Assembly (NCBI GenBank): GCA_964017045.1
Contig: OZ024798.1
Span: forward strand, 13,771,630-13,835,629
DNA: 64,000 nt
Direction of reading: 5' to 3'
From: Omphiscola glabra
Lineage: Eukaryota > Mollusca > Gastropoda > Lymnaeidae
The translations under genes were made by a program, and so were the position numbers. Below, in pieces: positions 1 through 12,880 of the stretch; the stretch's first letter is position 1, and each line of letters opens with the position of its first letter. A model generated the notes under the pieces. That model had not been told where the DNA came from. It saw only the letters and a list, made by a program, of their open reading frames with translations, and did no database searches.

Positions 1-40
1 GTCATCCCCATACAAATGTAAACACACTATTACCTCCTAG

Positions 41-165
41 GATATTATTATTATTTTTTTATTATTATTGTTATTTGGTGGTTTTTTATAGCGCAGTACC
101 CAAGCCTAGGGCTAGGCTCACTGCGCTTCACATAAAATTTAGCAATTACAGAAACGTATACATTT
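41..165 (+). repeat. Dispersed short repeat, TTA-rich head with tatagcgc core
   Basis: A (TTA)n-like stretch runs into 'ggtggttttttatagcgcag' and 'tacc'. The same arrangement recurs at about 41538-41640, and a similar 'tatatagcgcta' core at about 12255. That shows a dispersed repeat family. It could be a SINE tail or a non-autonomous element; I cannot define its ends. Confidence 0.5.
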
Positions 166-778
166 AAAAACAACAATTGGTGAAAAGTTTGACCTCACCC
201 ACCCAAGTACTATCTACCCCTGTCCAGCCATGGACTGCAACCAGCAGCATCAATTTTGTTTATCAGTCAGAGGGTTGTGATAATGAGTCGGTATAGTTTG
301 AAGAGATGGGTCTTGAGAGCAGTTTTGAAGGCTGTGATGGTTGTTATATGTGTTTACTGAAGAAGATTAATTATTTATAAAATGCACTACTCTTTTTTGA
401 TGTGTACCTTGTGCTGCCTGGGGCAAAATTTATTGAATGCGCCCCCCCCCCTTTTTAATAACAGTTTTTAATTAAAATTAATTCAATTATCCAAAAGATT
501 ATTACCCATTAAGTAAGCAACCGCACATTGTTTGCACGCGCCTGAACCTAATTAAAAGTCTAATGTCTGAGCATCCTTTTACAACGCATTGTTTTACGTT
601 TTCTAAACTTATATATATTATAGATAGATAGGTAGATAGGTATATTTATAGCATAATTTAAAGTGGACAGGGTTAATATATATATCTATCAGACTTCCTG
701 CAACTGTGCCAAAATTTACTGGTTTTTGTACCTTTGCCACTGTACAAAACAGTTACTGGCTTCCGATAACGGGGCTCC

Positions 779-899
779 ATGAACGTTAGTATCAAGATTG
801 CATTGGTCCACACACGCAAAACACCATTGAAGTGCAAGTTGTTAGGTTATTATCTAGACCATTACGCAACAGAGAGTGACTTCGACGAGAACGAACTGG
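779..899 (+). CDS. Possible orphan first coding exon, unknown protein
   Basis: An ATG at 779 opens a 40-codon frame that ends in a strong splice donor (ctggg|taagg context, GT at 900-901), giving phase 1. An in-frame stop lies 12 bases upstream of the ATG and there is no AG between them, so if real this is an initial exon. The peptide begins MNVSIKIALVHTRKTPLKCK and ends in an acidic patch (ESDFDENELG). I recognise no domain. The next plus-strand exon I can support (4075) needs phase 2, so the two do not join directly. It could be a chance open frame. Confidence 0.3.
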
Positions 900-1377
900 G
901 TAAGGATAATATCCCCGACTTTTCAAGATATTACATACTGAAGTTACATTTAGAGTCGCGTGCAAACTGTTCCCTCTATCATTTGATCTAATCTAATTTA
1001 AGTTTCAAAGGAAGTCCAACAGTGTGTCGTGATACCTAGTTAGTTTTGCCTAGACATTCAGCAGACTTGCGGGAGCTCGGATTGCAGCTAGCAGCAAGCG
1101 CAATTTACGGGATGTGGTTGGTTTTTTGTTTGTTTTTTTTATAATTGAATGCAACACAGTGTGTCTATCTTTCAGGTAACACTATGTTAGAATATTCTGA
1201 AATTATTTTGGTGAAAAATTGAAAAAAAAAATAAAAAATTCACTTTTAATGGGATGCACTAGGTACCTTTTTTTGTTTCATTGTTATAAATTCTAATACA
1301 TATCAATTCCAAACATTTGTTAAAATTATCATTTCTTTTAGTTACTGTTATACACGTTTTGAAAGTACAGTCAGTAA

Positions 1378-1425
<48 letters not shown>

Positions 1426-2786
1426 AACAACAACTTTTGGTTAAGTTATAATTTTGTTTTCAACTGTAAAAACAGGACATTTAAAATCGTTGGCAGCATG
1501 GTTGTCCGAAAATAAACAATTCTTTGTAAAATAAACAATTCTTTTACCTTAATGGAAGACTGTGAAATGTATGCATCTGTAGAATCTAGTGTAAAGGCTC
1601 TTAAACTTCGGTCTACTGATCCCTTGGGTGTCCCTGAAAAGTTTTCAAGAGATCCGTGTGCTTCATTTCATTTGTAATTTTATTACGTGAAATGCATTAA
1701 AACATGTATGGCCTTCAGGTCACACACACAAAATTGGAAATACTCAAACAGATGCCACGACATGGTTTTGATTTCATTCCACATCTCTCGTCTTTAAAAT
1801 TTTTTGTACGTTCCATTATCCCACATACACGATTCTACATTATTTCATGCAGTTTCATTGCTACAGCTCCCCTTCCTGCTTCATAAAGCCCCTCTTGCGC
1901 ACTCTAGCTTCATTTCCTGTATATTTCAGTTCGACTCAAGTTAATATTCTTTTTGTAACGAATACATTTTAACGGCGACTCAAGTGTTGAACTGGACGTC
2001 ATGCTTTTCGTTTTGTTATCTGAAGCTCGGTAGCTTTGTCATTGCTTGCAGCGTCAATAGGTGCAACAAGAGTCACCAGATATATTTTGTTCACAGTAGC
2101 ATGCACATTCTTGTAGTAATACACTTTAAAAAAAAGTTTTTATTTTTTAAAAAAAAAGGAAACCTAAGCAATTTTTTGAAAATATTTTATTTGCTGAAAA
2201 AAAAGTATTGTTACATTGAAAGTATTTAGTAAATATTTATAACAAATAGCCTGTTAGTCAAATAATTTTTTCTTTTATCAAACATATCACATTTTTCATG
2301 AGGACTGACACATTTTTCTATGTTAGTATAAATTTCGATTAAATATTTGGCCAATAAGGTGCACAAAACGTGTATCGATTCTCAGTAATATCGACTTAAA
2401 GATATGCTTAATAAAGTCTAAGTGTGCAACGCATATTTTCGTGGAAATATGATCAATATTAAATGCATTTAAATTACATTTTTTTAAATTGTTTCTATGC
2501 AAAGTTGTAGTTCCCTGAAGCTACATCTCCATCATGAAACGGTTTAATCGTAACTTTAGCTATTTTGACTAAACTAAAAACGGTATTAACACAACACTAC
2601 TTAAGAAGGTTTGTGAGTATTTTCAGCGAGTTGTTGGTAGAGTTGTTAGATAGAAATGTGTATGTAAAATTATTCTAAAATTATAACGAACTATAAAATC
2701 ATCAGTGACAACTTAAAGGTACACGCTTGCAAGTATTTCAAAGGGTCACTCTCCTGATTACTCACGCGTCAAGCGACTTTCCTACA
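900..2786. other. Non-coding stretch with a (TA)n microsatellite
   Basis: AT-rich DNA with no supported exon. It holds a (TA)n run at about 1381-1419, and homopolymer A/T tracts around 1220 and 2130-2160. Short open frames at 1704-1886 and 1984-2229 have low-complexity translations and no splice context, so I do not call them. Confidence 0.6.
1381..1419. repeat. (TA)n microsatellite
   Basis: About 19 uninterrupted TA dinucleotides. Similar runs are at 12061-12104 and 40788-40820. Confidence 0.9.
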
Positions 2787-3294
2787 CAGCTAGTGCTCGA
2801 CCTACGAACACGATCGGTTCCGACAGATTTGATCGTAACACGATTTGGTCGTAAGTTGAGTACGCTAAGTGTACAGTAATGTGAAGTGATGTTTTAAAAT
2901 TATTTAAGTTTTAAGTTAAATTATATCATAAATTTCTTTTATTATTTTTATAAATCTTAATTTTCGATTTTCATTTTATGACATTGGTATCATCTCTACA
3001 GCTTTTTATTTCTTATTTTTACATCGTCAGGTTTAGGAAAAACCATGCATTACCGTAACTGTACATGTACAACTGGTTTAATATTTGCAAAAGATACAAA
3101 ATACAGGTGTCGAAAATACTATAGGAAACATTTTCCCAATCGCCAAACACATCAAACTGCCATTAGCATCAAACTATTGACCATGTTTATAAACATTGAA
3201 GTTGGCCACTGATGCTTATCTAAAATGTCTTGTGATTGTGGTCGTAAAGTCAAATGGTCGTAAATTGCTAAGGTCGTAAGTCGAGCACTACCTG
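2787..3294. mobile_element. MITE-like inverted-repeat element
   Basis: The left end 'cagctagtgctcgac' and the reverse complement of the right end 'caggtagtgctcgac' match at 14 of 15 bases. The similarity continues inward as 'tacga' motifs and 'ggtcgtaa' repeats. The interior (about 508 bp) has no credible transposase, so it is non-autonomous. I see no clear target-site duplication, so superfamily is not assigned. Confidence 0.6.
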
Positions 3295-4074
3295 TATATA
3301 AAACATACGCTTCATTACCACAAGCTTTTAAAAAAAAATAGAGTGTAGATAAATGTACAGTTTTATCAACTCCCATGTTTAGCTGCTTGAAAATGCAATA
3401 TATGGCAAAGATAAGAAAAAAACAACAAACGGTAAAGACAATGCATATCAACGTGCATGACCCACAAATCTGTTTTTTTTTATCTTTAGTATGATATGTA
3501 TAGCAAAGTTCCTGCCACCGTACTAGGCCATAGTATGCAAATTGTAATATTCCGGGAACCGATGGATTATTTTTTAGTTATTGCAATGGCTTTAGAAAAT
3601 ACTATCACGCGTTTTCACTTTTTTAATTTAAATTTTATATTTTGCTTAAATTACGCTTTTCCATTTAAAAATTAGTTACGGTGATCTTGTGTAATTATTA
3701 ATTAAGAATAAGATTTGACAACAAGGCCCCAATATTTTTGTCAAAGGAAATGTAGCTCTAAAAACGCATGATGGCTGATGGCACTTTTGAATTGAAACTG
3801 ACATTACTAGATATCTACAGTCGTTCACAGTTTCAAATTATATGAAGAACATTATGTGTCGTGCATAAAAATGTCAACTTCTATTTTACATAGTACTACA
3901 CTTTTGTTTCCTTTGCGCACCTTCGCATCCGGCGCTTGCGAGTAGACAAGACATGTGTTGTTTTGAATGTCCAAAATAGTTATTTTAAATAGATACACAC
4001 ATATTTAAAAACTGCTTTTTACACACTCAAATATTTGCTTACTTACAGGGCCTTTATAGATTTTCTTCCTTAAG

Positions 4075-5832
4075 AATGACAACACTTATCCGGGACGAAA
4101 CTGAAGACAACGCCATTGTTGCTCCAACAGCTAGACACCAACATGCTGTCGCCAACACCGCCACAACGTCAGCAGTTATAAACAGCAGTGCTGGAAATGT
4201 GCCTGACCAACGGCCACCGATAGGGACACATCTTAACCGCGATCGTAGTGTGTATATTCCGGGACTTTTGCAAATTAACAAATAATGCAACTAAACATTG
4301 TTTTACAAATTTTTTCAATAATGTAAAAAAAAACAAAAAAGAGAGAGAGAAGATTTTTATTGCACTAAAAAGTAGAAACTAATTTCAAGTGTATCTTTAT
4401 TATTGAAATTTATGTTGAAATGCATTAAACGTTTTCAAAAAGTTTCAGTAACAGAAGATTTATACAAGGCTATCAGCTAACTAATAATCCTTTGGGGTGG
4501 GAGAGTGAAGTGCATGGTCTTCAAAAAAAAAAAAAAAAAAAAAGAAACAGCACGGATATCAAAACTCTGTCATTAAATATGAAATACTTAAACAAAAGAA
4601 ATTTGTTTGCATTTTATTTCTTGCATTTCACATACATTCTAGTGCTTGTTTGGTAGATAGAAGACTTCATTTCAACACGTTCATGTGTTAGCTTTGGTAG
4701 AAATTAGACTTATTTTTTTTTGAACGTTTTGGCTTTTCTTTGGTAGCATGCGGATTTCTGTTTTGTACATGATCATGTGGTAGTTTGGTAGCAAGCAGGC
4801 TTCATTTTTTTCAAGAGCTCTAGTATTACTTTAGTAGCAAGTAGTTTTCCGTCTTTTATACGGATTATCGCCTCTTTTAATCTCCAGTTTTACTGTGATA
4901 CATTTCGTTCTCGTTAATTGTTTTTAATTAAAACAGCTCAGTCGAATAAAAAACGAATTTGAAGTTCTGTACACGTATTCAAACAATTAACATTGTCATG
5001 AATTTTTACTTCAAAGTCGTGTGATGTAATAAATTTATTTCTTGTCTATCGTTTGCCATGAAAACCCTGCAGTGGTCTTAGATATTTAAGTATCTACCCA
5101 AAGTTGCTATTAATTTAAAGGCAGTGGTCTCGAAACCGAAAATTGGCAAGGGGGGGGGGCCCTCTAAACTTTCCGTCACGGTTGTGGTGTCTCAAAGAGT
5201 TAGCTTGTGTAATGTGTTGCATGTTAACTAGTTTTCTTTTATTCTTAGTCGCCACCGAACGACGTAAAAATCCCCCGGCTGACAGTGGTATTGTCGTTCG
5301 ACACAATGATGTGTGTCAAGATACACAGCAGGATTATAGAGCAGGGCACGAAGTAGTTCCTTCGGGGTCTTCATTGGCCCAGAGATTCTATTTGAATTAT
5401 CGTGTCACTTTGACAACAGTTAATCTCAGTGAGTAGCTTAAAAATAATTCGATGATTTTATTTTTATAAAAGTAAAATGTTTGAAAAAAAAAAATTGAGC
5501 ATACAACATTTTAAGTAAATAATTATCAGTAGAGGATTATTATTTTTCTTTTATATTAAAAGAAAATAATCACGAGACTATAAACGACGTTAAAATAGTT
5601 TTCTTCGCATCATTTGAATTTGTTTTCATTCATCGCAGAAAATACAAGGTACGACTATGAAAATTTAACTAAAAACATCAAAGGAAAGTAGAGCATAGTG
5701 GATTTTAACAGAAAAAAAAAAGTTACAGTGGTAAACAGAGTAATGTTGTTCTGTTTTAAATTTCTACCAGATCCTGTGTTAGACATAGAGGAAGTGCATG
5801 TCATGACACTGGACGTTATCAGGGCAACTTGA
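4075..5832 (+). CDS. Unknown family A, copy 1 (three C-terminal exons)
   Basis: I do not recognise this family. Three exons are supported by splice phase and by comparison with copy 2 at 43181-44455. The first runs from 4075 (acceptor ttccttaag) to 4244 or 4247 (phase 1, weak donor). The second is 5249-5428 (acceptor ttattcttag, donor ctca|gtgagt, phase 1). The third is 5771-5832, with TGA at 5830-5832. Exon 1 encodes a polar, low-complexity linker, exon 2 the segment around AQRFYLNYRVTLTTV, and exon 3 ends DIEEVHVMTLDVIRAT. The frame enters exon 1 in phase 2, so earlier exons exist or existed; none is found between 900 and 4074. Intron 1 holds degenerate tandem units around 'tttggtagcaagcaggctt' (about 4645-4850), one of which matches intron 1 of copy 2 near 43437. 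Confidence 0.55.
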
Positions 5833-6908
5833 ATTCCATTTTGATACGACTCTAGATGTCTACACCCTGAGAGCAGGCACCGCAAAGAACCCTAATAAGT
5901 ATTGCATTAATTCAACTTGTATATTATATTTCATAAAAAAAATATAGGGCAACCGGAACATTTTTTTGCGCCCAGGAAAAAGAAAAATATATTTTTTTTT
6001 TTAAATTGAAAAATATGTCCTTAACTTAAAAAAATAAATGTGTATGTAAAGTTTTAAATATCTGTACCATTGACGGATTTTCGAAAAATTGGTTTAAATT
6101 TAAAAATTTACTCAATCTCTACCTCCTGAAATATATTTTAGGAATTTTCTATTTTTACAAAAATCTTTATATTTAAAGACAAATGTATTATTTAATTTTC
6201 ACGTCTTGTGTTCTTTTAATATCTCATATACTCAATCTCTTAAAATGTCTTTTGCTCATAAACTGTATTTGATGTAAATGGAGATCACAACCAGCAACAA
6301 CAATTTCCTTACATTTAAATAATATCTTAACCTACATTTGTTTACGTACCTGAACTGCATTTTCGTGAAATTAACACACATAATTTTTTTTTAAAAATAT
6401 GTATTTATGTTAAAAATTCCATTTTCTTACATGTAAAACGATTTTAGATATTGTTAAGCTCATAATATATGTGCCCAGCCATTATCCTCAAACATAAAAT
6501 GTATTTGTGGAAAAAATACGATGTTCTTATTTTCAAAAACAAAATCCTATCGAGTATTTTCCCATTTCAACGTTATGAAGTTTTGATGTACGGTGATACT
6601 TACGTAAGCGTTTTGCTGTTCACGTATATTTTATTTTGATGGAAAATCAAAAACTTTATTTTCAAGAGTATAACAGCATCAGCTTTAAATATGGTTTCAT
6701 TCACTTTTCACTGAAATGTGTCGGCGATTAGAAAGTTAAATACTTTATTTCTTTAATTTTAAACTATCGGTAGACCAATCACCCGGTGTGTATCGGACCA
6801 ATTCCACAATTTTAAATCAGTACGCAAATATCTTTGTAAATGTTTGCTGTATGGCAGGCTTCTCTAAACAATTTAATCGGCTCGTGTGGGTTGTTCACTG
6901 TCACAGAC
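5833..6908. other. AT-rich intergenic stretch
   Basis: No supported gene. The phrase 'tactcaatctct' occurs twice (about 6110 and 6229) within AT-rich sequence. Nothing else stands out. Confidence 0.5.
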
Positions 6909-8090
6909 TAGAGACCTACTGAATTTCGGCTTCGATTTCAGTGCCAAAATTGCCATTAGAACACTTTCGGCGTAGTTTCGGTTTCGGCCGAAACTGAAAA
7001 GTTGAATTTCGGTTTAACTTCGGATTCGGTCGTAGGTGATTGAGACTTTCGGCCATCTGGCTGAAAGTGATTGAGGTTTTCGATCATCTACCAGAAGTCA
7101 AACATCCGTATTCCTTATTGCTCGACGTCCTGCTGTAATAGTATGTTTAATGTTTAAAACTCTTCGGATATTGCTCACAGCTGCATGATGACCTGCGTGT
7201 CCTTTATTTCCAAAAGATTAAATCTTAATTAAAACTAGTCAAATGTAAAGAGTTTTGTGGAAGAAAAACTAATGGAATGGTAATATTTATATCATTATTT
7301 TTGTTTTAATTTTTTTATCAAAAATAAAATTTGTAACCGTAGGTTCATTCAATTAATTCATTTTTCCAATAAGGTAACTTAGGCCTTTTCAATTCATTTA
7401 TATCTTGAAATTTATCCTTATCAAGCTCATAAACATTGTTATTGGCGAAATAACACGCATGGGCAAGTATGCCGGGTTCGTATAATACAAATTTAGTAAT
7501 CCTACTGCAGACCTGTTTTAGCGACCAATTTAGATGTGTTTTGCGATTCTCCATCGAGACCCGCCAGAAAAACAATTTTAAGAGATCCTGTTAAAAAATA
7601 TCCCCCCCCCCCCCCAAACCAATGGGGGTTAGGGAAGTCGGTCGCCGAACCAAATATTGACGTCACCAGCACGGAAAGACTAATGTGTTGGTACTAGTCT
7701 AAATATTAATACAGCGATATCTTGCCAGCTATGTATGAAAACATGTAATATTTGTATGACGATAACCCCGAAACAATGTGGTGATATTTTATAACCTTAA
7801 TAACTGATATTTAGGCGACAAGTGATTCTATTAGAGCCACAATAATTATCTTATATATAAGTCTAGGTAGTGTTGCAATTATATTATAAAAGTAAAAAGG
7901 GCACTCAATGTTATATTCTGCATGAATTTTGACCTACCCGCCCCCCCCCCCCCTTTTCACGTTCAAATTTTCTTTTACCATACGATTGTGCAATACATTT
8001 TTGAGAAATTTAAATTACTTTTAAATTAAAATGGTTTCGGTTTCGTCCGGTATCAGAAAGTCACTTTTGGTTGGTCTCTATCTCTGACCC
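6909..8090. mobile_element. hAT-like element with degenerate inverted ends
   Basis: The left end 'tagagacctactgaatttcg' and the right end read backwards, 'tagagaccaaccaaaagtga', share their first eight bases and the purine/pyrimidine pattern beyond. Flanks 'tcacagac' and 'tctctgac' match at 6 of 8 positions, as expected for an old 8-bp target duplication. Both ends carry 'ttcggtttcgg'-type motifs (6967-7025 and 8036-8050), known from animal hAT elements. A 76-codon minus-strand frame at 7345-7575 has no recognisable transposase features. A C-tract interrupts it at about 7602-7615. It is non-autonomous. Confidence 0.6.
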
Positions 8091-8675
8091 CTTTTTGGGG
8101 CCGATTAAGTCTTCCTCCGATACAATTAGTGGTCTATTCACTGTACCCCAAACACTGTTAGGAACAGGGTGATAGTTTGAAAAAAAAAAGTTAAAATAAT
8201 TCCAATGTATACTTAATATATCGTATTTATTTTAAAAAGAAAAAAAAAAGACATCAACCAAAAACAATAAAAATTTAATTTGGAGAAAATTTTCAATCAA
8301 TATTAAATAATGGCCATTATTTTGAAAGAATGGGTCTAGGCTTGGCTAAATAGATGGTCAATGTCCATGTCGATATTTGTCATTGCTATCTGGGTTACCG
8401 TATGGTGGCCAAGTTATGGATCGTATCAGTCCCGTTGGCCGTAGTTAAAGGATCACTCATGTTTGGATACAAAATGTATATAACTGTTTATCATCATTGC
8501 TTATGATTACATTTTCAAATCATGATGGCAACTACTACAATACATGCATAGATATTCACATTGTCACTACCATGACGGTGCGGAAATCCACATTAAGTAC
8601 ATAAAGATTATTTTTTAAGTGATCGTTTTTTTTCTTACCACTAGAGTTTGTACATGCGAATCTATGATATTATTT

Positions 8676-10380
8676 ATTTCATCATCATCACGTCCCTCAG
8701 TCCTTGGACCGTTGGGGCGCCACAGATGACATGAAAACTATCCTTCTCCATTCCTCTCGGTCTTCTGCACTACGCATAGCATCGCCTAGTTTAAGTAGTT
8801 CTTGGAATGCTGCTTCTACTTATGTGCGGAGAATAGGGAAGTTTTCATTACCCTTTGCACGGGGGACATTACGGATCTCTGGGTCTATCTTTTTATTTTC
8901 ATTATAGAGCTCTGAGCAGTATTCAGTCCACCTTTTCAGGATATCATTTTCCTCGGTCAGACATTTACCATTTTTATCTTGTGTGGTAGTACTACGCCCT
9001 TGCTTTGCAGTGGTTAATTCTTTCACCAACTGATATGCTTTTTGCTATTGTTTTTCTTCAAGCAATTTTCAATGTCGTAGCATTTCTCTCCAATACAGTT
9101 CTTCTTTGCCCTTGTCATGCCCTTTTTTTGATGGATGGTTAATTTTCCTATCTTTATTGTTTCTACCATCTTTGTTTTCTTTAACTGCTTCCGTTTATCA
9201 CACAGATCGAGGATGTCAGCTGTCACCCATGCTTTTTGTGTTGGTCGATGTTTACCAAGGATGTCATGAGCTTTGTCTGTCACAGCTGTGTTGAAGTTAT
9301 CAATGAGTGCGTCCATGTCTGGACAGTCGGCATCTATAATGTTAAGCCCTGCAAATTTTCCTCCTATCATTGCTTGGAAGGCTTCTGCTTATTTAGGATC
9401 CTTCAACTTTTGCAGGTCGAATTTGATTCTGGTATATCCATGTTTATTTATCCTCTTTAAGTGCAGCCTAAAGGCCATAATGACTAGATCTTGGTAACTT
9501 CCAATGTCATCTCCTGGGAATATGCGAGTCTTGGCAATGTTTATACTAGATCAGAAACGTGTTTGCAACATGATGTAGTCAATCTGATTGTGGTATTTCC
9601 TATTGGGGCTATGCCATGTTAGTTTCCTGGATATCTTTTGTGCGCCCAGTGTTTTGCCAATACGAATTTGCTGAAGCGATTTCCAAGAGCCTCAGATCTG
9701 TCTCGCTTGAAATTACGTTACAGTGGCGTCCACATGTCCCTTTCCAGTTTGCATAGGCATCTTCTCCTATTTTGGTATTCCAATCAACTTAAACGACAAT
9801 AATTTCTTTCTTGGGGGTTTGGTTTAGCACATCCTGGAGTTGATGGTAGAAGTCATCCACTTCTTCGTTATCATAATCTGAAGTTGGTGCATACGCTTGT
9901 ACGATGGTGATGTTTAACGGTGTTGCCCTTAGCGAAGAGTGATGAGCCGGCTCGAAAATCAACGACAGCTCATTGTAGTGTTCTTAATGTTTTTATGGAC
10001 AAGGAAGCCAACTCCTTGTTCTTGTGTGTGTCCTCCCGTTCACTAAAATATAGTCTGTAGCCTTCTTGGGTCGATGTTTGTCCAAGGTTTCTCCATCTCA
10101 TTTCGCACAGACCTAGGATGTCCCATATGTATCTGTTCATTTCATACACTAATTCCTCAACCTTGCACGTTTCTCTCAATGATCTTACGTTCCATGTGCC
10201 TAGTGTAATGTTATTCCTGGCACTGATATTGTTTTTAGGCTGACCGGTAGCATACTTTCCACATCCGTCCTGGTCAAAGACGGTAGGCGCGGCCCTTGGT
10301 AACCCGGACTGTGAATCTGTTCTCATGCACATGTAGCGTAACTAGGGCAGTTGTCGCATGGCGTCGCCCATCCCTCTCCA
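8676..10380 (-). mobile_element. Non-LTR retrotransposon, RT region deleted, degenerate
   Basis: Read on the minus strand, the 5' part (about 10332-9970) encodes an AP-endonuclease-type start, LGTWNVRSL then LGLCEMRW, the N-terminal motifs of the EEP nuclease of LINEs. The rest of the nuclease (9960-9375) is recognisable, including VDWNTKIG, but carries several stops. The pre-RT linker follows (9370-9023, then 9029-8820, with QDKNGKCLTEENDILKRW). At about 8790-8820 the reading goes from 'NENFPILRT', stop, 'VEAAFQEL' straight into the extreme C-terminal tail KLGDAMRSAEDREEWRR and SSVAPQRSKD. The fingers/palm of the reverse transcriptase are absent. A short (GAT)n-like tail follows at 8682-8692. 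RTE-like placement is a guess from the tail type. Confidence 0.8.
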
Positions 10381-12058
10381 TGCCTATTATAATCAATTAT
10401 TATTATGTATCATCATGACTAGATCATTTTTAGTAGCCTCCTTTCCTTCACCGAAGTGCCTACACTCCGAGATATTTTGCCGCGGCATAAACTACACAAT
10501 TTCCGGTTCTTCGTCTCTCAAGACACAAGTGTTCCCACTTTCGTTAGTCGACCTCGTTTAACTTTCCCTCTTCTCGGCTGTCTACCGATTAGTTTTAACG
10601 TTTTTCTTCTCCTTTTAATTATTGGTACGTTTTATCACGACCGCTCGCCTGCCAGGCATGTTGCAGTTTGAATTTTCATTTCGGGACTACATCAATTTCT
10701 GATGTCAGCCATCTTGTTGTTAACCGGAAGTTTATTATTTATTTGGTGTTTAAAAATATAAAGAAAAAAATTCCGCAATGGACTACGATTTATTGATTGT
10801 TTTGTCACGTGATACGTGTAAAAACGAGTAAGACTTCCGGAGGCTGTCTGCAACACACTAGTCGCTCACAAATTTTTCTTCAAACAACTTTCTCCCTTTA
10901 ATCATAACTGAATCATAATTATTGTCACATTTATGAATGTCATTTAAAAAACATGTGTATTCAATAATATTTTGAAAAGTAAAATTTTTAATTAACATTG
11001 GGGAAGCGCTGATGGAGACAAAAATTTTGCTTTAAAATTAATATTAATGGCTGATCAGCTGTTATCTGTTGTTATGTGTTGTTATGTGTAGCAGATAGCC
11101 TACCAATGGCTTGTTCATATCACGTGACAAAACAAGGAAGTGACTAATCGTAGTCCATTGTTAATTCAAAAGTTTTCATTTTTCAATTTAATATACATAC
11201 TCATTTTTTTAAACAAAAAAGTACTGCCCATAAACTGCCCTATCCTTTGTTGTCAAATAATTTTTATTTGGTTTGCGTATAATTCGGTAAATAAGGGCAC
11301 ACGTACGTTTTTCTAAAAAGAATCATAATTATCAATTTGATATTATTTTTATTTAAAATGCACATATTTTTTTTTAAAAGTCATTGATATTTGTAAAAAC
11401 TTGGTTTCAAATGCATTTATTATTTTTGATCCTGATAAAAATGAAGTTAAAAAATGTAAACGTTTACAAATAAAATTTCAAATAGTAAAAAATTGTCTTT
11501 CATTCTGACTAATGTTTTGCGTTTTTTAACGTTTATTTATGTAAATTCAAATATTCTATCGCAAGAGGGAATACAAGGGTAAACCTTTTATTCTTAAGCA
11601 TTGTAAAGACATTGTTTGTAACGTTTCATTAATAGCATGAAAGAATTGTTAAATTTAAAATAATTTTAATTTAAAATTAAGTTTTTTTGAGCTTTGCCGT
11701 TCACGTGCTGAATTTACTTTCTGATTGTTAAATTATTTTATACATCCGATTTGATATCAAATTTGAATACATGTCACGTTACATGACGTTACAAGTCATT
11801 TTTTATTAGTCTATATTGTTACATGACTTTACATGATGTTACATATCATCATGTTAAATCCGCAACATTTTTTAAACATTTGTTTTTAAATGCTCATTTA
11901 CATCTATTTTGCATATTTCATCGGTAATTAATTCAAGAGTAACATGTCAAAGCAGTATGTGCTGTAAGTTTGTATTGGCTTTATAATTTTTGTGTCTAAT
12001 AAAGTATTAATTATTAAAGTTGGATCTATTGTGATAAAAATAAAATATATTTTGTTTC

Positions 12059-12107
<49 letters not shown>

Positions 12108-12244
12108 ACTTTTTGCGAGGCGAACGTATTTCTTCACGTAACAGTGACTCAACTTGGGGCTGTTAATTGGCTTCGTGCTATCAGATACAAACCAAAACAA
12201 ATCGAGGTTTGTTTATCATTGATTTCATCAAACATACGCATTTA
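10381..12244. other. Intergenic stretch with TTACATGAC-type repeats
   Basis: No supported gene. There is a cluster of 'ttacatgac' and 'gttacat' words at about 11770-11850, and a (TA)n run at 12061-12104. The word 'ttacatgac' also occurs near 45170, at the corresponding distance in the proposed duplicated block. 'tgttatgtgttgttatgtgt' is a small local repeat at 11070-11090. Confidence 0.5.
12061..12104. repeat. (TA)n microsatellite
   Basis: About 22 TA dinucleotides without interruption. Confidence 0.9.
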
Positions 12245-12545
12245 AATTGATTGATTGGAATTCTTATATAGCGCTAAGTCCATGCTATGGTCGCATGCTC
12301 GCGGCGCTCCGATGTTAGATGTTCGAGAGGCCTCACTGCTGCCTGTTAGGCGCACGTGAACTCCATCTCCCCATCTCCGGGTTTCTTCTCATCAGCACTT
12401 TCATTTTGTAGGGGCAGAACCAGTTTCTGATCCCCCAACTATAGTTAAACTTGATGAAGTCACAATGTGTTGAAGACTTTTGACAAACGACCTTGCATTG
12501 TAATCCTAATCGTGTTCCCCTGACGGCAGCCATTTTTGTATAACA
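12245..12545. repeat. Dispersed repeat with tatatagcgcta core
   Basis: 'gaattcttatatagcgctaa' is followed by 'catgctatggtcgcatgctc', a small inverted repeat (gcatg words), and then a GC-richer stretch unlike its flanks. The core resembles repeats at 41-165 and 41538-41640. A 66-codon minus-strand frame at 12333-12533 begins at an aagatgg-like context, but I believe it lies inside the repeat. Confidence 0.4.
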
Positions 12546-12554
12546 CCTTATTAT

Positions 12555-12800
12555 ATTTCAACCCCTTCCTTTGAATTTGATGCTGTCGGTTGTTCCTTCG
12601 GCACGGAAAATGTTAAATTCGTCCAGTGCCACTGCTGAATCTGGTAACGTTTCGTTAAGCCATGTTTCTGTCAGGCACATTAAAGAGCTCATACGAAATT
12701 GATAGAAATGTGTGTCTAGGGGCAGGCTCAAGCTACCGACAGCTCGGACTGTTACCCGGGGGCGCCAAGTGCTTAGGACGCCATCACAATTCGTCCAAAA
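12555..12800 (-). mobile_element. LINE endonuclease fragment, different family
   Basis: The minus strand encodes LCLTETWLNETLPDSAVALD followed by FNIFRAEGTTDS and a KGRG end. This is the conserved 'TETWL...D' block of the EEP endonuclease of CR1/L2-like non-LTR retrotransposons, including the catalytic-site Glu. Only about 80 residues remain and they end abruptly. Its motif wording differs from the LINE at 8676-10380, so it is a second family. Confidence 0.65.
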
Positions 12801-12880
12801 TAGGAAAAAAAAAGGGGACGCCGTGGAGAAATATAGAAAGTACTGTAAAGAGATTTGCTGATTAAAAGCTAGAAAAAATT

